A DNA stretch of 64,000 nt from positions 3,782,001 through 3,846,000 of the forward strand of contig OZ176057.1 in NCBI GenBank assembly GCA_964247055.1. Reading direction: 5' to 3'. The stretch comes from Paragordius varius. Taxonomy: Eukaryota > Nematomorpha. Both the position numbers and the translations under genes were made by a program. Under the pieces are notes generated by a model. It searched no databases. It was not told the origin of the DNA and worked only from the letters and a program-made list of their open reading frames with translations. Positions 1 through 10,700 of the stretch are shown one piece after another; the stretch's first letter is position 1, and every line of letters begins with the position of its first letter.

Positions 1-1794
1 AGAAGCTTGATTATGTAAGAATTCTAACCATATTTTTGAAGAATCACTTTCAAAAAACTTTTTTAAAGTTGTAGGACATTTGTCCAGTGATAAAAAAATG
101 ATTTTAAAGGATCATACATTTTTAAAATTCTTTCGATAACTGGCATAAAAGCTAACCAACGAGTTTTACAATATCCAAGCATTTTTTGATATTGTTGCAT
201 TTTCAGAGAATTCCTTAAGCGTTTCAACGCGTCCGTGTATATATTAACATAGGAATATATTTTAACAACTACATTTTTCACATCTAGGGGTAACAATCAG
301 CAGTTGTTTGAATAGCGTTGTGTATTATATGCGCTGCACACCCAACGCCAATAATGTTTTGATTAAGATTATCTGTTAATTTATGATAAATATTTTTTGT
401 TCCCCTCCTTGCTTTTCCACCAAAGTTCGTATTGGTGTTGTCAGCGCAATATGCGATAATTTTGTCTTTTTAAACTATTTTTTCTAGAATATGCATTATT
501 GAAGTAAATATTATTTCGGAATTTTCACCGGGTAGAGAAATTAAATCTAAAATTTTAATTTTTACTCCCGTTTCTGAATCCAAATATCTTATTAAAGTGG
601 GAAATAATTTTGTTTCATGGTGATTTGATACATCAGAGTATAGGGATAAGAAATTAATTTTCAGCAAATCTTTTTCTATTTCGGAAAATATGTGGTGAAA
701 GGACATTGTATACAATCGCTTCACCCTTTGTTCGAGCACATGTAAATTTATAAGGTACGAATAACCTGAGATCAAGGATTAAAATATTTTATTATATTTA
801 TAATGTATTTTTGTGAAAAATAAATATTAAAATAATTTTTTTTTATAAAAATTTTTGGTTGTAGCCCCCCCATTTATAGAATAACGTGCGAATAACTTGT
901 GAGGTACAGTCCATAGATCTATAGGAATGATTGTGATAAACGGCGTGAAAAAATAAAACACCTTCGGCTAATGCCAAATTCTTTTCTTCCTTTCAAAAGC
1001 GGTTCGATAAAAATCGCTCATTCTGTAAGATGATGCCGCCATATCCAAACATTTTTTTATGTTTCTGTGTTTCCATATGCTTTGTAATATCATGCTTGCC
1101 GCCATGTTCTAGGGTGAATTCCCCCTCGCATAAAAAACATTTAACAAATGATTCAAACTTCGTTTTGATAAAAGGAAATTCTTTCATTAATTTATCGTTG
1201 AATTTAAAACCTCTTTTTGTACTCATATTTATAAACTACTATTAGTATAATAAATATTATATTACCTTAATTTTCTGGAATAAACGTGTAAGGTACCGAT
1301 TTGTGGTATCATTTTGTCTTTTAAGCTACCGATTTGTGGTATTAATTTGGATTTTTAATAATGTTGGCAAGTAATAAACTAAAATATTAGTATAATAAAT
1401 ATTATATTACCTTAATATTCTGAAATAAACGTGTAAGCTACCGATTTGTGGTATTAATAAGTCTTTTAATCTAGAGATTTGTGGTATCAACTTGGCTTTT
1501 TGATAATGATGTCAGTAGTAGTAAAAAGCAGAGTGTATAATCATATGATATAAATTCGAAAAAAATAAATATTTTTAATTTAAAAATAAAAAATTTTAAT
1601 TTAAAATTGAATAGATTTTATATATATTTTATGATAAAAAATTTAAACGGATAAAAAAAATTTATTTGTATTAAAAAAAATTTTTTTTTCGATAATCGTG
1701 AAAAAGCGGGACATTTTTAAAACGTGGCGAGACGCGGGACAAAGTGTGAAAAAGCGGGACTGTCCCGCCAAAAGCGGGACGTCTGGTCACCTTA
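1..1794 (-). mobile_element. hAT transposon copy 1, clipped by the window edge
   Basis: The right terminus at 1782-1794 reads TCTGGTCACCTTA and is the same end as the complete copy at 50977-53489. The minus strand encodes a BED-type zinc finger from 1226 (MSTKRG start, C-x2-C then H-x4-H spacing in CFLCEGEF...HMETQKH), then hAT transposase fragments with the LYSDVSNHHETKLFP block (775-470) and the GYCKTRWLAFMP block (296-63). The coding region is broken into several frames, so this copy is not autonomous. The left end lies outside the window. The sequence just inside the right end holds short repeats with CTACCGATTTGTGGTATCA, also seen in copy 2. Family assignment rests on the BED finger, the D-containing SDxSNH motif and the copy 2 target duplication. 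Confidence 0.85.
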
Positions 1795-1950
1795 TGTATG
1801 GAAAAAACAACAAAATGTTGAACAATCTTTTTCTTTCTTTTACCCATACACTCCTCTGAAGCAAATTGCCCTACTATAGTTGTGAAATAAGCAAACATTA
1901 AAATGCATTTTGTATTTGATCGCCAATGTATTTTTTTCTTTTCCACAATC
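1795..1950. repeat. Half of a palindromic foldback MITE (CCATACAC...GTGTGAAAT family)
   Basis: The segment carries CATACACTCCTCTGAAGCAAATTGCCCTACTATAGTTGTGAAAT, in pieces, matching the right arms at 26740 and 62510. The left arm is missing because the hAT of 1-1794 abuts it, as if that hAT had inserted into the centre of the foldback. Confidence 0.55.
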
Positions 1951-1958
1951 ACGATTAA

Positions 1959-2539
1959 CACTTCGATTCAAATTGGGGTATCTAAATACCCCAGACTAAA
2001 TTTAAATTAAAATTTTTAAAAAACTACTGAAGGAAACGGTCCCAATTTAAATTTATGCTTCTATCCTGATAAATATTATATAAATATGCCAAAATATCTT
2101 GATAAAATTTTGTTTTGAAAAAAAAGTTCCATCTCAAACTACTTCGACGCCATTTTTATTTAACAAAAATTTTGCAAAATATCGTCTTCATTTAATTTTA
2201 AGGGTAAAACTAAAGCTTATTTTTTATATAAATTACATCTAACATTGATAGAAATAGAAAAAGCGGTTTATTTGTATTATTTTCTAATTATACAATTTGA
2301 CACATGTCACGTTGACTAAATTTTTACCTTTCAGTTTTAGCTCAAAATAAGTAATATCAAGTATTTTTTAATAAAATTTTTTATATATTTCGGTTTATTA
2401 ATGTTATATAAGTGCAAAATTTTGCCATGGTTTCGATTGCTTCCATACTTTTTAAAGTATTTAATTTTAAACAGGCCTGGGGTATCCAACTACCCCAATT
2501 TGAATCGAAGGACTAAAATGAGTGTGTTGTATCCAAGTG
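1959..2539. mobile_element. piggyBac-like MITE copy 1 with TTAA flanks
   Basis: The element is 581 bp, flanked by TTAA at 1955-1958 and 2540-2543. It starts CACTTCGATTC and ends with the inverse of CACTTGGATAC, and both ends carry the subterminal inverted repeat CTTCGATTCAAATTGGGG. An inverted copy of nearly the same length lies at 49696-50277. TTAA duplication is the hallmark of piggyBac transposition. No transposase is encoded. Confidence 0.75.
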
Positions 2540-3133
2540 TTAAAAATGTAACAACTATAAAAAATATGAAAAATAATAAGTTTGAAACAAAAAAAGTCGT
2601 TTGGGTTGTACATGTCTGTTGTCATGTTTGAAATTTTTTATTTTATTAGTTACATATTTATTAAGCCCTAAATTATTTTCCCCACAATTTTCAAAAATGT
2701 TACAACTTATTAAAACGAAAAATCTGGTGACATGTAAACCAAATACATTTTTACCCATTTATATTACAGATATGGCCTATAATAATGCACGTTACTGTAA
2801 TTTCCCTTAAAGCCAATTACAAAAAGCAAAATGTCCAATAATAGTATTCGTTTATTTATATTAGGGGTGTCCTACACAATTGCTTTTGCGGGCCGCATAA
2901 AATTATACGGGCTGTATTCGAAATATATGTGGACATTTATAATTATTTTTTTAGAATTTAACCATAAGACTTCAAAGAGAAAACGGGATGTAACAATTGT
3001 TTCTTATTCTTGCTATTTGAATAGCTTTCTTTAAAAAAATTGTCTAAGGAATATCAATTTTATCAAGAATTTGTTAACATGATTTTGTTTTTTTGCAAAT
3101 TATGGATATTTTTTGCGGGCCGCATCACTCCCG

Positions 3134-3374
3134 GTATATACAGTCATATATCCTTTGTTTTATCAAAAATTTATTTTTGTTTCATAAATGGGTATAAATA
3201 TTTGGTAAAGAATGGAAATAACAGGAGCTCTATAGTATTAACAATATCATATTCATCAAAAATATAAAAATTACCATCGGGCTTTTGTTTTTCCATTCTT
3301 TACCAAATATTTATACCCATTTATGAAACAAAAATAAATTTTTGATAAAACAAAGGATTCATGACTGTATATAT
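3134..3374. repeat. Foldback MITE with ~85-bp arms
   Basis: Arms 3134-3221 and 3291-3374 are inverted copies (TATACAGTCAT...GGTAAAGAATGGAA and its complement) that differ at only a few positions, around a ~70-bp loop. GCGGGCCGCAT motifs just upstream (2890, 3115) resemble ends of a separate hAT-type repeat. Confidence 0.6.
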
Positions 3375-3921
3375 ATAATGAATGGTAATTAGTTTACCAA
3401 ATCATGTAAAAATAATATAAAAAAGTGTACCAACCTATTCTGGTTATACAAGCGCGTGTAATGTTAAGTACGGACATAACATTAACGTTGACCAGGTCAG
3501 TGCAAAATTTGTATCCATCTTTGGACAAAAAAAACAAAAAATAATAAACATTATATATATAGAAAAATTATATTACTTAATTACTACAATAGTAAGTAGC
3601 GTATGGTATAAAAGAAAGTTTGTACATAATTAAATATTTAAACATAGGATACAAAATTGTTCGAATTCAACCATTTGTTGTTTGTTATACCATAGGGTAA
3701 TGTTTAATAAAAAGCATTACAAGTGGTTTAAAATAAATTTTTTTTATAAAATATTGCCGTTTTCTCCTTTAAAACACTTGGGAAATTCTGCCTCTGAACA
3801 AATAAAATGATGGTATATGGTAAAATTTAAAATGTAATTTATTTGGCTTTCGCATTATCACTTTTAAGAGTTATAAATATAAAATGGTCCTTTTAATTTA
3901 TTTTAGCATATATATATTAAT

Positions 3922-4171
3922 TTATATTCACCCTTGAACAACTCATATTCACCCTCAAACAATTCAAATTCAACCTAAAAGAAATGTGTTTTTTTTTAAT
4001 TTAAAATTATTTATATTTTTTTATTTCTAATGAAATTTTGTTTAAAATTAATATAATACAGATAAAATAATAAACTATGTCGTAAAAACATATTTCATAT
4101 TAATGATGAATATTAGCTCGAAAACACATTTTTTAGGGTGAATTTGAATTGTTCAAAAATAATTAAAATTG
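3922..4171. repeat. 21-bp-unit foldback MITE, family A, copy 1
   Basis: The left end has TTCACCC-TTGAACAA units. The right end has AGGGTGAATTTGAATTG and GTAAATGGTATAT, running into a (TA)n tract at 4177-4204. Confidence 0.65.
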
Positions 4172-4465
4172 TAAATGGTATATATATATATATATATATA
4201 TATATTCACATTTTGGTATAAACCCTTTCTTGAATAAAACATTATAAATTTAAAGGATCATCCTCATATAATTATTCAAAGGTAATAAAATGTTAAAGTT
4301 AATGACAAAAGTAAAAATGAGTTAATATTTTTCTCAAAAGTTGTGGTCAGGTGGAAGCGGTTAAATATTGGCTTATAGGCTTAATACTAATTTAATAATC
4401 ATATAGAAACCAATTAACAAGATATAATAAAATAATGACAACAAAGTACATCTAGCATTCACTCC

Positions 4466-4880
4466 ATGATCTTTTGGGGTGGTTTTATATCCCAGAGCGA
4501 TTAATTTAAACTTAAAAAATTTTTAAAGTATTAAGTCGAATTTAAAAATAGGCTTTCTTTAGCCTTTTAGCGCCATATTGAATTTTTTATAAAATGTAAA
4601 ATTGTAAAAAAATCCTCATCTCCTTTTTTGCCGCCATTTTTTAAGGTGTTTTCAATAGCTAATGGTTAGAAAGTACAAATAATTAACTATAAAAAACTTT
4701 CAAGCAAAATTTGATATATATTGATTATAAAATCAGCTATTCGTTTCAATCGCTTTTGGAGGTGTTCCAATTTTGGACTGTACAAAACTGTAAAAAATAT
4801 AAGCTTTATTATCTGCTACATGAAAACAATGTTAACTTATAAAATCATATAAAACTACACCAATATGTAAACTAGAAAAA
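4466..4880. repeat. Foldback MITE, TTTGGGGTGGTTTTATATCCC family, copy 1
   Basis: The left end TTTTGGGGTGGTTTTATATCC and the degenerate right end ATATAAAACTACACCAATATG are inverted. It is the same family as 33121-33563, with matching internal sequence (CCTCAT, ATAAAATCAGCT). Confidence 0.55.
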
Positions 4881-5142
4881 GAAAAAGTAAATGGCGTTTG
4901 TTAAACAATAAATAAGATTTGATTCAATTAACATTTTTTTCATACTTTACTAATACGTATAAAGTATGGTTTAGGAAATTATATTTAAACGATAATTAGT
5001 TATTATTTTAAAACCAAATGTATAATTTGTGTAAGACTCGATGTACTGATAGATATTAAAACATATTAATCGTTATCTGTTAAGATAAAAAACTATTCTT
5101 ATAAAAAAATAATTGACTTGTATTTTAAGAAAACTAATTTAC

Positions 5143-7628
5143 CTGGAATGTCCCCAAAAAGGGTTGGTTTATCATACGAAACTCCAGCGTTATTTACAAT
5201 GACCCTTAAATTCTTATAAATCGGCACCGGAGATTCAGATTCGGTTTTTTTCTCCGGCAACGATAATAATAGTTCCTCTATCACCTGATCAACCGTTTGG
5301 CCGTCGGTTGCCTTTGAAAAATCCAATACGCCAGTTAATATCCATTCATCCGGGCTTTTATTTCCGCCATCTTCTTTACGTTGAGACAGACGAGTTTCCT
5401 TAACCCTTGAATCATTCATGATGTCTTGCTTAGTATTGTGTAATTTGTCAGACGATCGCCCAATCAAAATAAGGTTAAACCCAAGACGGGCCAACCAAAG
5501 GGCATAAGCTTTTCCAATCCCATCGGTCGCACCTAAACACATATGATTGTTTGTTTGTTGCAACAATATTTGATAAAGAATTAATGTGTGACAAATTTGT
5601 CTAGACTTGAAACGTTATTAAAAATTACATTACACTTTACGACAATAAGGGGGTGTAATTTTGTCTAGTAGTTAACTTTCTTTAAAACAAAAATACCATT
5701 TACAATTAAAATTCATCCTTAGACAATTTAAACAATTCAAATTCACCCTCAAATAAATTATATGTTTTTTTCAGATTAAAAATTACCTATATTTTTATAT
5801 ATTGTAAAAAAATAAACTATGCAATAAACACATATTTATATTAATAATGAATATTAGTTCGAAAACACATAATAAATTATTAGGGTGAATTTGAATGTTT
5901 TAAGGGTGAATTTATATTGTTGGAGGGTGAATTTGACCTGTAAAGAGTATATTTTACATTTTCTGCTATGAGTCACCGTAAAATTGAATAGTTATTGCAA
6001 ACCGACCAGTTCTAAATATTGTTTGTTATCACGCTTCATAAGCCCACTAAAGAACTTATTTCTGTTTAAAAAAAACGCATCTTAGCGTGAAAATTAATAA
6101 ACAATAAATAGTGCGATTATTATTGTATTAACATTATATATTTTTAAAAACCTATAAAAATATTGTTGCATGAAACCTATATGTTCATTTCTAATGTAAT
6201 CACTGAATTTCCTATTTTATTAATTAATAAACAGGATATGTTCCCCGATTATTAAGGAGATCGTGATTAATATATATACTAATTTAACTAAAATCCATAT
6301 TACCTAAAAAAACTATTTTAAGCCACATATTGGATATATTGATTCAATTAATATGTAAATTTAACCACTATAAATCATCACGATATTCCTTTTTAAACCA
6401 TATTGTAAACATATCACTTAAACGGATAATTTTGCAATATATTTGTTACACATAGGAATAAATAAAATTTAATTCACTATCCCTGAAAAGATTTAAAAAG
6501 CTCGCAGTAAAGATAAAAGTTTGTATACGTTTATTGGATTAACTGTGTAAAATATGCAATCAAAATTTTAACCTTGGTGCGGTCATTGGCTAAATAAAAC
6601 TACTTAATTATATTATAATTTAATAAATATAATAAATAGTTTGTTGAAACATTGTATAAAATAAATCAATTTTCAAAATAATTAAGTTAAGGGACTAATT
6701 TTTGGTATTTTTATCATTTATTTATTAATACTAAATGCTTGCATAAAAAATATCATTTTTACATAATGAAGAGGTCAAAATAATATGACATAATTAATTT
6801 TAATATGTATGTAAGAAAAGTTTGTCTTTAAGCAAATAAATTTGGGAAATATGGACACTTTAAATCAGTATTTATTATCCAAAAAAAATTTAAAACGCAA
6901 AAAATAGTTATCTTGTATTAAGGAACGTGTACTTTACAGTATGAGTAAGTATAAATATATGTTGCTAGAAAGTTATTAATTATTGCCAAATAGCATATGC
7001 AGCAAAGAGAATTATTATTGGCTAATAATGGTAAAAAGTGAAAAAAATAACTATAAGTCAATAATACTGCCCTTTGTTATACATGCAATTTGGCAATAAT
7101 GAAAAACTTTCTAGCAATCATACTTAAATTACTCATACTGTAATATTTGTTTGACACATTTGCAGATATATATACTCAAAATAAATATAATAAAAAATAA
7201 AAGTCATAAAAGTAATATTTGTAGGACCACTGACCCGTGGGCCGCGGTATGGGAACCACTGATTTATGTTGCGAAATTGCCAGTTAAGAAAACTAATATT
7301 TCAAATAGTGAGAGCACCAACTTTTTAGTTAAAGTTCAAATTTTTTGGGTGGTAATTAAATAAAATTATAAATTTCAAATAACACGGGTCATATAGATGT
7401 TTGCACACAAAGATAAAATAGCCTCAAATTTTATATTTAATAAATAGAAAAAAGAACATGTTTACCTGTAACGAGAGCCCATGCATCAGGTGAATAATTT
7501 AAATTTTTTTTCAATAAATATATACTATTATTAAAAAAATATTTTGCATAAATATATATAAAAATATGATCCCACAATAGTTTAAAAACGATAATAAAAA
7601 ATAATATGGCTGGGATGATAAAAAACAT
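5143..7628 (-). CDS. 17-beta-HSD type 12 / very-long-chain 3-oxoacyl-CoA reductase-like SDR, first two exons
   Basis: Short-chain dehydrogenase with an N-terminal membrane anchor, expected to act in the ER as the NADPH-dependent ketoreductase of fatty-acid elongation or steroid metabolism. Exon 1 is 7628-7466: 54 codons plus 1 base, with hydrophobic residues 3-16 and ending DAWALVTG. Exon 2 is 5532-5143 and is joined in frame to give the Rossmann motif TGATDGIGKA, then ARLGFNLILIGRS and the NNAGVSYD motif. The donor after exon 2 is GTAAAT. Between about residues 80 and 130 there is a polar insertion (RLSQRKEDGGNKSPDE) longer than usual for the family. The catalytic YxxxK half and C-terminus were not found in this window; they either lie beyond it or are lost. 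The first ATG at 7628 precedes a leader-type hydrophobic segment. The gene is divergent from MKK4. Confidence 0.85.
5694..5951. repeat. Family A foldback MITE, copy 2 (in intron/5' region of the SDR gene)
   Basis: It begins TACCATTTACAATTAAAATTC and ends with three AGGGTGAATTT units. It lies upstream of exon 2 within intron 1 of the minus-strand SDR gene. Confidence 0.65.
6936..7142. repeat. Foldback MITE, ACAGTATGAGTAAGTAT family, copy 1
   Basis: The arms read TACAGTATGAGTAAGTAT...TTGCTAGAAAGTTATTAAT and inversely CTTTCTAGCAATCATACTT...CATACTGTA. A second copy is at 26826-27040. Confidence 0.6.
7222..7262. repeat. hAT-type terminal fragment
   Basis: GGACCACTGACCCG and TGGGCCGCGGTATGGGAACCACTG resemble a typical hAT terminus (CAGTGGTTCCC... 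in inverse). The other end was not identified. Confidence 0.35.
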
Positions 7629-7765
7629 GCTTGGCAGATGTAACCTATACTTTAAAACTGCGTAAATGTTTTAAAAAATAATTATAAAATAATTAAACAA
7701 AATTATATTTAATATTCTCAGCTAAAGGAAAAATTCTTTTTATTCAAATGTTTCTGGGTTTGTGA
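7629..7765. promoter_or_regulatory. Shared bidirectional promoter region, SDR gene / MKK4
   Basis: Only 137 bp separate the start codons of the two divergent genes, so both 5' leaders and core promoters must fit here unless unseen leader exons exist. The stretch is almost pure A/T with no clear motif beyond T- and A-rich runs. The function is inferred from position. Confidence 0.5.
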
Positions 7766-10700
7766 ATGAATTTGAATTTTAAGCCATCGGGTAAACATTG
7801 TTTTCTAATGAATTTAGAAAAACGCAAAAAGTTGAATATAGATTTCGCATCAAGATTATATAAAAATACATCACCTTTGACCAATTCATTCGATGCCTTA
7901 AGGTATACACTTAATTATAAAATATAGTTTACGACAGACAGCTTTTGTCACAGGGAAACTTAAACTATCACCCGAGATCGTATAATTTAAAATTTAATTA
8001 CATATGTTAGTCTTATGAATTTAAAATAGAGGACCTTAAAGATTTGGGGGAAATTGGTCGCGGTTCATATGGAGCAGTTAATAAAATGTTACATAAAAAG
8101 AGTTCGACTTATTTGGCCGTTAAGGTTACTATTTTGAATTTAATTAGTAAATTAAAAAACTTTTTATATAAATTTTTTAAATAATATAATTTAGAGAATC
8201 CGATGTAGTATGAATGAAAAAGAACAAAGTCAGATACTTATGGATTTGGAGGTTGTTTTGAAAAGCAATGATTGCCCATACATTGTTCAATTTTATGGGG
8301 CGATGTTTAAAGAGGTAATCTTAGCAAATAATAAATATTAACTTTTTCATATTCAAATTTTTTTTTAAAAAATATTTAATAATATATAAAAATCATTGGA
8401 AAATATTTCCTTTTCTCAAACTGAGGATTCATAATTATCCAAAAAATAGTAATTTGTCGCGAATTTTATTCTAGTTTAAACAATATTTTAACAAAAAGTT
8501 TCTTAAGTTTAGTTGTTAAAAAATTTTTAATTTTGCAAATAAATATATAAAGAGCTATTATCTGATTTTTTATCCAAAACCTATTTTAGGGTGATTGTTG
8601 GATATGTATGCAATTGATGGACACATGCTTAGATAAATTCTATAAATATGTTTATAACACGGCACAAAGCTATATTCCAGAACATATAATATCTAAAATT
8701 ACATATGATGTAAGTCTTTCTTTACTATGGGATATTAACTTTTTTTCTAGAATTATTGCAGTTTAATTTTATGTATATCTATCATTTTAGACCTTACAAG
8801 CCTTAAACTATCTCAAAGAATCTTTGAATATCATACATAGAGGTAAATATTGTAAAAATTTAAGGTGAATTTTTAACCATTTTCCGACATTGCTTTATCA
8901 GCTCTTTCGAACATTTTTTTAATTAAGCTTTTTCGTATTTGTAAATTTAAAATTTTTTACCGTGTTTTTGTGTTAGATTTTAAGCTGTTCCACATTTTTT
9001 TGCCTATTATTGAAAGTAGTCATGAATACTTTTAGAATTTTTCTCAAAAACATGTTTTTCTTTTATAACGAGGGATTTAAAAATGTAAATTTGTCTATAA
9101 AACATATATGACAATTCATCAAACGTTGAGGATTTACAATTTATTTTTCATTTATTACTTAACCCTATTTACTATGTTTTCGAGGGTCAAAATGAGTTTT
9201 TTTCATAATTTTTTAACAAATCTATCCATTTTTCCCTTTACTATTGATTTTGAAATTCGTTTTAAGATTTCAAAAAAAAATTATCTGCTTTAGATATAAA
9301 ACCGTCAAACATTTTGTTAAATGTTGAAGGTCAAGTCAAACTTTGTGATTTTGGGATTGCGGGGCGATTGGTTGATTCCATCGCTAAAACACGTGATGCC
9401 GGATGCCAACCTTATATGGCTGTAAGAAATACTTTTATTTTTATATTTCAATCACCTTAAAACTAAAAGACATTTATATTTTTTAACTTTGAAAAAAATA
9501 TTATTTATCGTTTTATACTTTAAAATAAGGAATTGAGATGGAAAATGGTATAAAATACGCAATAAAATATGTCAATTTTAATTATTTTATGTAGGGGATA
9601 ACATACTTAAAAAATATCTATGTGTTTTTAGTTAACGAATTTTTAGCAAAATCGAAATTGGTTTTGAATAGGCATTTGACAGATGTTAGCATAAAGTCCT
9701 TTTTAGGTCAAATGTTTTTTTCAAGGTTATTTATCGCGTATATATAAAAATATTATGAATAACACTGGACAACAAATTTTTCTGCCATTCGAGTTTTTTG
9801 AATTTTCTGATATTTAGTATCATTTTAGCAGAAAATCTGAAATAAAAATTATAACTCGTTTAAAGAATTTTGTATAATTTGATTTTTTTGATTATGCGCC
9901 CTCTTTATCAAAATTTTACTAAAAAATATTTTTCTTTCAAAATATACAAGTAATGCCCATTTGTAATATATCATTCGAAAGAGTAATAAAAACTCTATAA
10001 AATTCATACTAATATGTATTACATCGACAGTTAATATTGGACACAAAGAGCGACAAACGCGCGAAGCGAGAGCATTTTTTTTAATTATTATATTTTTAAA
10101 ACTAATGGATGAAAATAGCTCAAACTTTGTTTAGATGGTGATGAATGTCCAAAAAAGATAACACAAGAAAGTTTTTTTGATTAAAACATTTTTTTATTGC
10201 TTTTATGTCACTCAAAACAGCCATTTTTAAGTTTTTTGTTTTTTAAAAACTACCATCTCATCAATATTAATTTATTTTCTTTATAATGCTGATAATTTCC
10301 AAATTTTAAAGATAAAAACAAAGTTTAAGGTATTTTTGCTCTTTTATAGGCATTATGGAATAAATTTACAGTTATAACTATGCATTTTAGTATCCACTAG
10401 GTAAAAAATTTATGATAATAATAATTTTTATTAAAAAAGCAAGCCAAAAGCTTTTTCAAACATTTTTTTTAAATTAAATACTAATATAACCCTAATAATT
10501 ATATTAAAATAATTTATATGATTTTCAAATTAGTTTGTCTGTGAAAATTCTTGACTTATTTAAGGATTGAAAATTTCGACCATTTAAATCCAAATAACTT
10601 TTAAATCCGATTGATTTAAATGACTTACTACCATTTAAAAAATGCAGTTTTTTGCGCTCTTTCGAATGATATAAAATACTTGGCTTTATATCTAAAACCT

